Made by a program: the position numbers and the translations under genes
In this document: in pieces, positions 33,727-43,606 of the stretch
Layout: each line of letters opens with the position of its first letter
Numbering within the stretch: position 1 is the stretch's first letter
Assembly (NCBI GenBank): GCA_027604665.1
Contig: JADGIZ010000016.1
Location: 1-47,990, forward strand
DNA length: 47,990 nucleotides
Origin: Polyrhizophydium stewartii
Taxonomy: Eukaryota > Chytridiomycota > Chytridiomycetes > Rhizophydiales
Direction of reading: 5' to 3'
The notes under the pieces: generated by a model
Told to the model about the DNA's origin: nothing
What the model saw: only the letters and a program-made list of their open reading frames with translations
Database searches by the model: none

Positions 33727-34471
33727 GCGCCGACGCATAGCAGAACCACGCGCTTTCCGGCGTGCGTGCCGTGCGTGCGCAACCGCCGGGACTCGACCAG
33801 GCCCGCAATGATCCCAGGCCGGCCGCCGAGCTCGAAAATGAACCGCATCGATAATTCGCGCCCCCCACAACGTCAGCGCGGTCGAGATTCGCGTCGCGAG
33901 CCGACGCGACAAGCGTGCCGCAACGTCGGAGTTGGCAGCGGCCACGAATCCGCTGTCCCGCCGCTGGCCGCCTCGGAGATCAGCCCTTTGCATGCGGCTC
34001 GACCCCATGCTCCGGAGCCCGCTCCTCTCAAATATTTGAGCCCCTCCGCCCGCCGCCGCCCGTTTAAAAGGCCGCACAACAGGCCACCGACACTCTTGAA
34101 CTTGCATCCGCCGACTCGGTGTCGCCCCCCCCCCTCGCTTTGCCGCGGGTCGCCTGCATACCGTTCCCGCCTCCGCTGCCGCCGCCGTCGCCGCCGCCTG
34201 CCTCGCACGTACCCGCGCAGCCGCAGCCGCAGCCTAGAACCACGGACCTCTTGGGCACGGACCGCGCGGCCGTCTCGACGAGTATCCTCGACCTCGGCCT
34301 CGCTGCTGCTGCCAAAGCTTCTGCGCACCAACACACACACGCACACGCACACGCACACGCACACACGCACGCATAACCAGAGGCGTCCGCAAGCATGGGC
34401 TTCTCAAGGTACGCTGGGCTGCCCGCGCGTCGGGAGGCTCTGCGGCTGCGTCTCGGCGCTGACACCGCAAG
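33727..34471 (+). promoter_or_regulatory. 745-bp intergenic region upstream of the GT92 gene
   Basis: The longest gene-free stretch of the window. It contains the perfect palindrome CTCAAATATTTGAG (34027-34040), an AT-rich TTTAAAAGG box at 34060-34068, C-runs near 34126 and a CA/CGCA repeat at 34328-34374. A short ATG-initiated frame at 34395 ends at a possible GTACGC donor, with a CTGAC-like acceptor just before the chosen ATG, so a 5'-UTR intron is possible. No coding gene is evident. Confidence 0.5.
34328..34374. repeat. CA/CGCA microsatellite
   Basis: A run of CACACA then CGCACA units lies about 100 bp upstream of the GT92 start codon. Confidence 0.8.
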
Positions 34472-37400
34472 ATGCCGCCGCCCACGGCCGTGCGCCTTGC
34501 TTGCGTCTGTGCGGCCAGGACGCTTCACGCCCTCAGACGGTGCCTGCCCACGCGCAAGCGTCGCCTATTCGTGCTCATTGCCCTCGCATTCATCTCGGTG
34601 CTGCTCTTGACGGCGTTCAAGTCTCGCACGCTGGCGCCGGTTGTGCGCCGGCCCTCGACGGGGACTCCCGAGCGGGTGCGTTGCGCGCTGGAATGCATGC
34701 CAGCGCGGATATGCGGCGGTTCGCAGTTGGCCTGCGCTCGCGAGAGTCGTATCGGCGACAACAGTGTCGCATCGGAGTAGCGGCTTGGGCTTCCGCTTTC
34801 CCCGGCGCCTCCCGCCCGCGCGGCTCATCTGGGATCTTGGGAAGCTGCTCATGGGCCGGCTGCTCCACAGCGCCGCTTCCGTCTCGCAGTGAGGTCCAAC
34901 CGCCCACCCGGAGGCCTATCTGCTCTCCCGCACGCTGTGGGCCGTGACTTGCGGAACTCCGATGCAGCGGCCGGCGGCGTGCGGACGGCCCACCCACCGC
35001 GGCCGTCGGGTGCGGCCTGCGGCGAACATGGTCCGGCCAGATCACGTCAGCGCCGGCCGTAACGTCCGCCATACACTCCGCTGTTGTCTGGGTGCTGACT
35101 TCCGACATGAACCGCCGCCCGCCAGCCCGTCATGCGCCAGGTCGGCCAGTTTGTGGTCAAGGACACTGGCGTGCCGGTCACGGTCAAGCAGTATCCCCGC
35201 GCGCCGGTGCCCAGGCACCTCGTCGGCATCCGCCAGCCCGAGTTCTACCTTGTGGCGGCGGCCATGATGCACAACAAGGCCGAGTACGTGGCCGAGTGGG
35301 TTGAGTTCCACTTGCTCCAAGGGTTCGAGCGCTTCATCATCTACAACCACATGAGCACCGACGCGACCGTCCAGCAGCTCGAGCCGTACATCAGGGCCGG
35401 CGTCGTCGAGCTGATCAACTGGCCGTTCGACTACGAGCTTGCCGGAAAGCCGCCGCTCGGCCCGCGCACATGGCCCGTGCCCGAGCGTGAAGCGCAGTTC
35501 GAGAAGACGTTCCGCGAAGAGTGCCTCGAGGTTCGCGACACATGGCACATGCACGGCGGCTGCCAGCGCACAGCCATGATGGATGCCGTTTCGCGCTACC
35601 GCAACCGCACCGAGTGGATCTCGATTTTCGACGTCGACGAGTTCTTTTATGTCCCGTCCAAGGTGGGTGGTGCCTGCAGAATGCGCTGCTCACAGCAGGC
35701 AGCCTTTCTTGTGATCCTGACTCGACTCTTCTTGAACGCTGTTTCTTGCGCACCCCTGCACAGCATACCGAGAGTGAGAGCATCGAGACCATCACGACGG
35801 TGCGGGACGTGCTCATGCGCCAAGGCACCAACTACGACCACATCAAGGTTCCCGGCCTCATTTTCGGTACCAGCGGGTACTTTAACCACCCGCCGCGCAA
35901 GAACGACCTGCCCAACCGCCTCGTGACCGAGGCATACCGGTACCGCACCAACATCGAGAACGGGACCCGCCACGAGCAAGGCTTTCTGCACGACCGCTCG
36001 TACTCTGAAAAGTCGTTTGCACGTGCCCGCCTCGTCACCAATACCAAGATCCACCACTTTACGTTCGAGGACGTGCGCATGGAAGACACGGTCGATGGCA
36101 AGGGCATCCGCGAGATCTCGGGCGACGAGAATATCCTCACCATGAACCACTACCAGTATCTGTCGCACCTCGGGCAGAATGCCAAGGCGCTGCAAAACAC
36201 CAACTGGGCCGTGTACTACTGGCGGCCCGTGGACATGCTGTTTTGCGAGGTCGTCGACTACCGGATCGGATACCTTGTCCCGCTGCTCGAGTTCAACCTG
36301 CGCCGGCGCATCACGATCCCGCAGCAGCTTCCTGCCCAACCCGAGATTGAGGAGGCTGCACGGCGCAAGAAGGTGCGTTTGTATCTGCGAGCGCAAGATC
36401 TCGAGCAGTCTGTCCGGCGTTGTTGTTACTGTTGCGCTCACAAGCACCCCCTCACCTGTGTTGCAGAAGCGTGCCCAGCGGCTGCGCGCCAAAGGCGCCA
36501 AGCTTGACCTATGCATCGCATTCACGCATGTCGAGGGCGAGCCACACCACCTTCGCCGCAGCATCAACACGATCCTGCACCACCTCGACAACGTCGAGGC
36601 CGACATCACATACAAGACGGTGCTGGTCATGAACGAGCGCGAGGCGCCGCAGGAGCCGACGTCGACGGACGCCGAGTACCTGCAAGACGTGATGCACAAG
36701 CTCGATTACGTCGAGATCCTGCCGTCCAACAGCTTCTGGGTGCTGGCCATGGACCGCGCCACGTCGGTGTGCATGGGCACCAACGCCTCGTTCACGCTGT
36801 TCATGGAGGACCTGTGGGAGACGCGCATCGACACGGGCTCGCTGGCAGACTACAGCCGGCCGGGGCTGTCGCTGCCGGTGCTGCGGCAGGCCATGAACTA
36901 CATGGAACGCCAGTCCGACGTGCTCGAGGTGTGGGTCGGCGACACGCCCGTCAAGCCGCTCGAGTACCAGCACGTCCGCGGGCGGTGGCGCGCGATCCAC
37001 GACCTGGCCCCCATGGCGGACAAGACGCAGTCCAACATGCGCGTGCTGCGACAGCAGATCCACGACAAGGAGACCAAGGACGCCGTGTGGGAGGAGGTGC
37101 TCGAGTCGTACTTGCGCCAGCACAAGGTCGCGCACCGGTTCAGCAGGGACGCGCGGCGCGAGTACATGGAGCGCCACTCGCGGCGAAAGTCGCTCTCGGC
37201 GCCGGCGTCGGACTCGGGCGGCGAGACGTCGCTGCTCTCGCTGGTCGGCAGCATCCTGTTTGGCGGCGACGACCGCGACATCACGATCGGCGACATGGTG
37301 GCCGGGTCGAACGCGCAGCGGCACGCGGGCGGCGGCAGCGGCAGCAGCATCGGCAGCGGCGGCGGCGCGGGCGGAGTTGGCGGCGGCGCGCGGCCCGGAT

Positions 37401-37948
37401 CTGCGGCGGCCGGCAGCGGCGTCGTGCTGTGGGAGAACGTGCCGTCGCCGCTGGGCCGCAACCGCGACGACGAGGCGCTGCGCAAGGTGCTGACGGACAT
37501 GCCCGGCGGCAACCGCCCGCGCGAGCTGGCGGCCGAGTTTTACCGCAACACGCAGCAGCGGCTCAACTGCTTTCCTCATCTCGCGTGCCCGTCGCGCACC
37601 ACGTATGTGCGCACGCAGGGCGTGCAGGGCGGCAGCGGGCTGGCCGTCGTGCGGCTCGGCGGCACGATCAAGCACAATGGCCGGCTCGCGGCGCTGTGGT
37701 CGTGGATGGACGCCGCCGACGCAAGCCCGAGCCAGGCGATCCTCGACATCCAGGACGTCTATGGCCGCGCGGCCGTCGCAAAGGGCCTGCGCAGCGCGCA
37801 CTTTTGCCTGACGGCGCCCGAGTTTGAGCCAGAGTGCGACTTCAACCCAGACTACATCAGCGACCGCGCCACCACGGGCATCATGTGGCGCCAGCGGCTG
37901 GTGCTCGACGGCGACCGCACGCAGGGGCTGCCGGACCGGCCCACGTGA
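34472..37948 (+). CDS. GT92-domain type II membrane protein with a large second domain
   Basis: Exons 34472-34675, 35126-35662, 35764-36372 and 36467-37948 give 943 residues in frame. Residues 1-30 are basic, followed by a single membrane anchor (LFVLIALAFISVLLLTAF), which indicates a Golgi/ER type II topology. The GT92 (DUF23) domain follows: YLVAAAMMHNKAEYVAEWVE, FERFIIYNH, WISIFDVDEFF (DVD metal site) and IHHFTFEDVRMED. GT92 enzymes transfer galactose or related sugars to glycans. After an intron, about 490 further residues (KLDLCIAFTHVEGEPHHLRR, YKTVLVMNE, WVLAMDRATSVCMGTN, TLFMEDLWETR) look like another GT-A-type fold, with a Gly-rich insert. I do not recognise that family. The 450-nt first intron (34676-35125) is the least certain boundary. 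Confidence 0.78.
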
Positions 37949-37990
37949 GCGCGGCGCATCGCATCGCGGCGGTGCAGCAAGGTGTGGAAC

Positions 37991-37996
37991 AATAAA
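37991..37996 (+). terminator. Poly(A) signal AATAAA
   Basis: A canonical hexamer lies 42 nt after the GT92 stop codon, in the gap before the convergent BiP gene. Confidence 0.6.
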
Positions 37997-38142
37997 GCGG
38001 CGGGATCTGCATGCATTCCATGACTGGCTCTCGTCCTCCCACTGCCACGGCCGCCATCGCCACACCACAACTCACCGTCAACATTGGCACAGCAGTCGCA
38101 AACGGCTTTGTTTTCACAGTGCGTGTCCAGCGCAACTTTCAT

Positions 38143-40214
38143 TCACAGCTCGTCATGGTCCTCGGGCTCGGTGGCGCCCTTGGACTCGTACAGCTTGGCC
38201 GTGATCGGGCTCACGACGCTCTCGAGGTCAGACTTGTGCTCCTCAATCTCCTCCTTGCTGGCCGTCGGGTTGGCCTCGATCCACTGCTGGTGCTCCTTGA
38301 TGGCGTCGAGCACCGCCTTCTTGTCCTCCTCCGAGACCTTCTCGCCGAGCTTCTTGTCGTCCGTGAATTGGTTCTTGAACGTGTACAGCATGTTCTCAAA
38401 CTGGTTCTTGGCCTCAATCTGCTCCTTGACGCGGTTGTCCTCCTCGGCCATGGCCTCGGCCTCGGCAATCATGCGGTCAATGTCCTCCTGCGACAGGCGG
38501 CCCTTGTCGTTGGTGATGGTGATCGACTCGGACTTGCCCGTGCCCTTGTCCTGCGCGCTGACGCGGAGGATGCCGTTGACGTCGATCTCAAACGACACGT
38601 CGATCTGCGGCACGCCGCGCGGCGCGGGAGGCAGGCCAGTGAGCTCGAACTTGCCGAGCAGGTTGTTGTCCTTGGTCAGCGGACGCTCGCCCTCGTACAC
38701 CTGGATGAGCACAACCGGCTGGTTGTCGACGGCCGTCGAGAAGATCTGCGACTTCTTGGTGGGGATCTGCGTGTTGCGCTTGATCAGCGACGTCATGACG
38801 CCGCCCGTGGTCTCGATGCCGAGCGTGAGCGGGTTGACGTCGAGCAGCAGCACGTCCTGGACCGCGTCGGCGCCAGTGAGCACACCGCCCTGGACGGCCG
38901 CGCCGTACGCAACGGCCTCGTCGGGGTTGATGCCCTTGGACGCCTTCTTGCCGTTGAAGAAGTCCTCGAGGAGGTCAACGACCTTGGGAATGCGGGTCGA
39001 GCCGCCGACGAGCACAATCTCGTTGATCTTGGACTTGTCGAGCTTGGCGTCCTTGAGCACGCGCTCGACGGGCTTCATCGTCTTCTTGAACAGGTCCATG
39101 TTGAGCTCCTCGAACTTGGCGCGCGTGAGCGTCTCCGAGAAGTCCTCGCCGCCCATGAACGACTCGATCTCGACGCGCACAGACATCTGCGACGACAGCG
39201 AGCGCTTGGCCTTCTCGGCCTCGCGCTTGAGCTTGCCCATGGCCTTGGCGTCCTTGGTGGCGTCGAGGCCAGTCTTCTTCTTGAACGCCTTGGCAAAGTG
39301 CGCAATGATGCGGTTGTCAAAGTCCTCGCCGCCGAGGTGGGTGTCGCCGTTGGTTGCCAGCACCTCAAAGACGCCGTCCTCAATCGTCAGAACCGAGACA
39401 TCGAATGTGCCGCCGCCGAGGTCAAAGACGAGGATGTTGGACTCGCCCTTCTTGTCCAGGCCGTACGCAATCGCGGCGGCCGTGGGCTCGTTGATGATGC
39501 GCGCGACAGTCAGGCCGGCAATCGTGCCGGCGTCCTTGGTCGCCTGGCGCTGTGCGTCGTTGAAGTATGCGGGGACCGTGACAACGGCGTGCGTGACCGT
39601 CTCGCCGAGATACGCCTCGGCAATCTCCTTCATCTTGCCGAGGACCATGGCCGAAATCTCCTCGGGCGTGAAGACCTTCTTCTCGCCCTTGACCTGCACC
39701 TGGATGTTGGGCTTGCCGTCCTTGCTGACGACCTTGAACGGCCAGTGCTTCATGTCGTTCTGGACGTCCTTGTCGTCGAAGCGGCGGCCCACGAGGCGCT
39801 TGGCGTCAAAGACGGTGTTGTGCGGGTTGAGCGGCGCCTGGTTCTTGGCCGGGTCGCCGACGAGGCGCTCCGTCTCGGTGAAGGCAACGTACGACGGTGT
39901 GATGCGGTTGCCTTGGTCGTTGGCGATGATCTCGACGCGGCCGTTCTTGAAGACGCCGACGCAGCTGGATGGCGGGCGAGGCGGGCCAGAGAGACAGGCG
40001 AGGCGTCAGCAGCCGAACACCGCAGAAGCCCGCAAAGATCGCCCGAGCAGCGACGGCCACGGGTGGCAGCAGAACAGGCGCAGACTCACGAGTATGTGGT
40101 GCCGAGGTCGATGCCAATGACATGGCCCTTGATCTTGGCCTCTTCGGCGGCGAGCACCGGCGCAGAGAAGAGCGCGAGCAGGCCCGTCACGGCCCCGATC
40201 AGGCTGAAGCGCAT
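38143..40214 (-). CDS. KAR2: ER Hsp70 chaperone BiP/Kar2
   Basis: Two exons (40214-40090, 39964-38143) encode 648 residues. The signal peptide is [22 protein letters not shown]. The ATPase domain has [40 protein letters not shown] and [12 protein letters not shown]. The substrate-binding domain ([13 protein letters not shown]) and helical lid follow, and the chain ends in the ER-retrieval signal HDEL. BiP drives Sec61 import and folding and senses ER stress in fungi. The single 125-nt intron splits the phosphate-1 loop after TTYS, has a GTGAGT donor and contains CTGAC. The upstream region carries stress-type promoter elements. The coding strand is free of stops on the antisense as well, giving large spurious ORFs. 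Confidence 0.98.
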
Positions 40215-40630
40215 GTGTGCGGGACTGAGTGTTGACCGCCGACCACTGCTCGCAGCTTTTATATCGCTTATTTTCGGGAAAGACTCTTGGTGGCGCGTGG
40301 CCATTGGCGCGTGCTGGGCGAGCCGCTCGCCCGCTGCTGGCAGCGCGTGATTGGCTGGATATAAAATCGCGTTGGTTCAGGCTCTGACGACACCAGGCCG
40401 GCGATCGCGCGGCTTCCTTGCGCCGTGCCTCGCGCTCGGGCCAGGGCGGGCGGCGAGACGGCCGCAGCAACCATGCGCCGCTCCGCTCGACGTCTCACAC
40501 ACAAATTCTCTCATCTTCACGGACAAACGGCAGCATGACGATCGAGAAGATCAGGTTCGTTGTTCGGGATGTTTGGACGTTGGGGGTTGGTGTGTGTGCG
40601 TGCGTTGCAAGCGCCGCCAAGCAGCGCATT
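40215..40630 (-). promoter_or_regulatory. BiP upstream region with TATA, HSE-like and CCAAT elements
   Basis: Reading on the minus strand, a TATAAAA lies at 40263-40257, about 45 nt before the ATG. An HSE-like TTCnnGAA sits at 40273-40280. CCAAT-GG-CCACG sits at 40307-40296, and a second CCAAT followed by CACG at 40354-40346. A plus-strand TATAAAA occurs at 40360 with no obvious plus-strand gene. The distal part (40400-40630) is the 3' flank of NDUFS3 and shows nothing else. Confidence 0.55.
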
Positions 40631-42004
40631 TCAAGCCTTCTTCTCCTCGGGCTTGCCGGCCGCATCGGCCGCCTCGGCAGGCTTCTCGGGCAGCAGCTTC
40701 TTGACGGGCGTGCCCGGGCCGGTTTGCTCCCTGCACGCCGATCCAGATCCAAGCCGTTGCCACACCGCGTCAGCACATCCGCACGCACGGCAGGCGCTCG
40801 CAAGAGCATGCGAGGACACCGCGCATCGCATGCACTCTCTGAGCGCATTCGCGCACGCGCAACGCACCAGGGCGACTGGTACTCGAACATCCTGAACGAC
40901 TGCGCGAGCTCGAGTGGCTCGGCAATGACACGCTTCTTCTCGTCGTCCCAGCGCACCTCGACGTAGCCCGTGAGCGGGAAGTCCTTGCGCAGCGGGAAGC
41001 CCTCGAAGCCGTAGTCCGTAAGGATGCGGCGCAGGTCCGGATGGCCCGTGAAGAAGATACCAAACATGTCCCAGACCTCGCGCTCGAACCAGTTTGCGCC
41101 GGCATACAGCGGCACAAGGGACGGCACGGGGTCGACCTCGTTCGTGTACGTCTTGATGCGGATGCGCTGGTTGTACGTGACGCTGAGCATGTTGTACACA
41201 AGCTCAAAGCGGTTCTCGCGCGCAGGATAGTCCACGGCCGTGATGTCCTGCACCTGCTCGACGCGCGTCGCCTGGTGGTCGCGCAGGAACGTCACCACGG
41301 GTATCAGGCCCGACGGCGCAACGTGCACCGTGAGCTCGTCCTTGTAGACCGAGATCTGCTGCACGTACTTGGGCATGCACGACGCAATGTACTTGCCGAG
41401 CTCCTGCAGCTTGTTGGTTGTCTTGAGCAGCTCGGCGGGATCGGGGTTGTGGCTCGCGCCTGCGGATTCGTGCCGCGGCGTGGGATGGCGCAGGAGGGGG
41501 GGGGCGAGACCGCACATTGTTGTGGGTGTTTTTGGCAGGCAGCATCGCAGTCGGGCATGAGCACGGAGCGTCCGCCGATGCGAGTGTGCCGTGCTGCAGG
41601 TTCAAGATCGCGAGCACACACCGGTGTTGCGGGCGACGGCCGACGCATGGAGCGCGCAGGCACGCGGGGCGGTCCAGCCTGCGGTTGCGCACCGGCGCGC
41701 ACATGCGCGCGAGTGCGGGCGAGGCAGTCGGGGTCAGCAGCCGCGCGGGCGGGCCGGGCGGCGGGGCGACGACAGGCGACAGCGGTGGGCGGCGGCCAGA
41801 GTCATCTGCTCTGGCGGCGGTCGAGCTCGCGCTGGGGAGGCGGCGGCCGGCACAGACGCAGGCCGCTGGGCTGCGCGGGCGGCGGGTGCGCAGCGCAGGT
41901 CTCTGCGGCGGCGGCTGGCGGCGGTGTGACGCACGGGCGGCGGACGGCAGCAGGCGGGCGGCGTGCGGGCGCGCGGCGGCCAGGACGCGGGCGACGACGG
42001 TCAT
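40631..42004 (-). CDS. NDUFS3: Mitochondrial complex I 30-kDa subunit (NDUFS3/NuoC)
   Basis: Conserved core in one exon: [104 protein letters not shown] and [18 protein letters not shown]. It is joined across a 137-nt intron (40731-40867) as [22 protein letters not shown], ending in an Ala/Lys/Glu-rich tail. The N-terminal exon, [20 protein letters not shown], is a typical mitochondrial presequence, Arg/Ala-rich with no acid. The splice path between about 41930 and 41460 is not resolved. The subunit sits in the peripheral Q-module, so this fungus retains complex I. It is divergent from mitochondrial uS7. Confidence 0.92.
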
Positions 42005-42095
42005 GGTGGAGCGAGGCGAAGCGCGGCCGCAACCGAAAAATCTCGAGCGGCCGCCGGTTCCGCAACGCGCTTGCCCTCGCCGTCCGCAACCGACC
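42005..42095. promoter_or_regulatory. 91-bp bidirectional interval NDUFS3 / uS7m
   Basis: Two nuclear genes for mitochondrial proteins diverge with only 91 bp between ATGs. The interval is GC-rich with no TATA element. Confidence 0.55.
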
Positions 42096-42833
42096 ATGAG
42101 ATCGCCGCTGCTGCTCGCCCGCGCTGCTGCCGCCGTCGCCGCCGCGGCCACGCCCGCCGCGGCCACAGCCGCCCGCATGCGGCCCGCGCCGCTGCTCGCT
42201 GCCGCCCGCTGCGTTGCGCCTGCCGCATGCCAGCTGCTCCCACGCCGCCGCGCGCTGTCGTCGGGGCCCGAGTCCGCCAAGACGCAGGCGCAGGCGCAGG
42301 CGCAGGCGTTCGCGAGCTTCCCGCCGGCAGAGCTCGAGTCCGACGCGGCCTCGCCTGCGGCGTCGCAGCCTCCCGCTTCGGCCGTGCCGATCCGCCGCGG
42401 CTCGGCGGTGCTCGACCAGTTCGTCAACAACATTATGGAGGACGGCAAAAAGTCGGTCGCACGCAAGATCATGAGCGATGCCCTGCTGCACATCCAGATG
42501 GCCGTGCGCCAGGACCCCGTTGCGTACCTCGAGGCCGCCATCGACAAGGTCTCGCCGTACGTCAAGGTCATGTCGGTCAAGCGCGCCGGCCGCAACATCC
42601 CCACGCCGCGGCCGCTCAAGGACCGCCAGCGCTTCCGCACGGGCATCTTGTGGACGTGCGAAGTGGCGCTCAAGGGCAAGAGCCCCGTGCCCGCGGGCGA
42701 GCGCATTGGCCGCGAGCTCATTGCCATCATGGAGGGCAAGAGCCCCGCGCTTGCCAAGCGCGAGCAGGTGCACAAGCTCGCGCTTGCCAACCGCAGTAAC
42801 GTTGTCATGGCCGACAGGAAGCTCAAGCGCTGA
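42096..42833 (+). CDS. Mitochondrial small-subunit ribosomal protein uS7m
   Basis: Intronless, 245 residues. An Ala/Arg-rich presequence (MRSPLLLARAAAAVAAAATP) leads through a QAQAQAQAF stretch to the uS7 core: LDQFVNNIMEDGKKSVARKI, ALLHIQMAVRQDPVAYLEAA, KVSPYVKVMSVKRAGRN, GILWTCEVALKGK and a basic tail ending MADRKLKR. It corresponds to yeast Rsm7 and mammalian MRPS7, which bind the head of the mitochondrial 15S/12S rRNA. The start fits a mitochondrial signal and lies 91 bp from the divergent NDUFS3 start. The absence of introns is unusual among its neighbours. Confidence 0.92.
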   Translation: MRSPLLLARAAAAVAAAATPAAATAARMRPAPLLAAARCVAPAACQLLPRRRALSSGPESAKTQAQAQAQAFASFPPAELESDAASPAASQPPASAVPIRRGSAVLDQFVNNIMEDGKKSVARKIMSDALLHIQMAVRQDPVAYLEAAIDKVSPYVKVMSVKRAGRNIPTPRPLKDRQRFRTGILWTCEVALKGKSPVPAGERIGRELIAIMEGKSPALAKREQVHKLALANRSNVVMADRKLKR

Positions 42834-42936
42834 TCTCTCTCTTTCTCGCTCACAACCAAGACTTTCCCACGAATGAATCAATATTCTCCGTTGATCTGCA
42901 TATTCCGGCACCGCTGCAGGCATCAGATGCAGGATT

Positions 42937-42958
42937 GGGTGTGTGTGTCTGTGTGTCT
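42937..42958. repeat. (GT)n microsatellite between convergent genes
   Basis: An interrupted GT repeat lies in the 261-bp interval between the uS7m and bL31m stop codons. Nothing else is recognised there. Confidence 0.75.
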
Positions 42959-43094
42959 ACGTGTCTCCAGCGCATGCATTCGTTTGCATTCAGACCTTTG
43001 ACGCCCACGTTTAATCGGCACACGAATCGACCGCCGGCGGCTGCCGCCTGCCTGGGCAGCAGCCCGCCACTCCGGCCCAAAGAAAGAAGAGCGC

Positions 43095-43568
43095 CTACTT
43101 CTTCTTCTTCTTGTTCTTTGCAGCCTCGGCCGCGGCCTTTGCGGCGGCCTCCTGCGCGGCCTTGCGCTGGAGCGCGCGGGCCGACACGACCTGCTCAAAC
43201 GCATACTCGCTCTCGAGCTCGGCAACGTCGCCGAGGTCTGAGAAGCGCTCCGTGAACTTGCGCAGCTCGCCGCCGCGGTCTTCGACCGAGAGCGACGTGG
43301 GGTTCCACAGCTGGTGGTTGCGCGTGTCGCGGGTCAGGACGAGGATCGACTTGGGCGACGTGGTCCTGATCTTGAAGGTGCTGCCGTCAGAGTGGACGAC
43401 CGTCTGGTGGAACTGCACGGGGTTCTCGCCCACGGTGCGCGTGAAGCCGTGCGCGGCGCCCGTGACGCCTGCAGTGTGCGACGCCGCCGCCGTGCTGGCG
43501 TGGCGAACGCGAGAGGCGGCTGCCGCCGTGCGGGCGGCTGCCCGCGAGAGGTGGAGCACGGCGTTCAT
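43095..43568 (-). CDS. Mitochondrial large-subunit ribosomal protein bL31m (Mrpl36-like)
   Basis: Intronless, 157 residues. The start MNAVLHLSRAAARTAAAASR is a mitochondrial presequence. In-frame codons extend further upstream but would overlap the divergent kinase gene. The bL31m core is FHQTVVHSDGSTFKIRTTSP, then LVLTRDTRNHQLWNPTSLSV and GELRKFTERFSDLGD, matching yeast Mrpl36. The C-terminus is an Ala/Lys helix ending in a poly-lysine run, as seen in fungal mitoribosomal extensions. The exact stop position may be off by one or two bases from my counting. Confidence 0.85.
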   Translation of the reverse strand: MNAVLHLSRAAARTAAAASRVRHASTAAASHTAGVTGAAHGFTRTVGENPVQFHQTVVHSDGSTFKIRTTSPKSILVLTRDTRNHQLWNPTSLSVEDRGGELRKFTERFSDLGDVAELESEYAFEQVVSARALQRKAAQEAAAKAAAEAAKNKKKKK

Positions 43569-43606
43569 GAAAGTGTTCGGAAAAGAATCGTTTTGCTCCG
43601 AGATCC
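43569..43606. promoter_or_regulatory. 38-bp bidirectional interval bL31m / thymidylate kinase
   Basis: Only 38 bp separate the two ATGs. Transcription of each gene must start within this gap or inside the opposite gene's coding sequence, so overlapping 5' ends are likely. Confidence 0.55.

Noticed and set aside
36509..38068. 519-codon Arg/Val/His-rich ORF on the minus strand
   Set aside because: It lies antisense to the GT92 gene's last exon, has composition typical of a GC3-driven shadow, and contains no recognisable motif.
38011..40350. 779- and 678-codon ORFs on the plus strand opposite BiP
   Set aside because: They are exact antisense shadows of the Hsp70 coding sequence. GC-biased Hsp70 genes are known to leave the opposite strand open, and such ORFs have been mis-annotated before. 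No homology or splice structure supports them.
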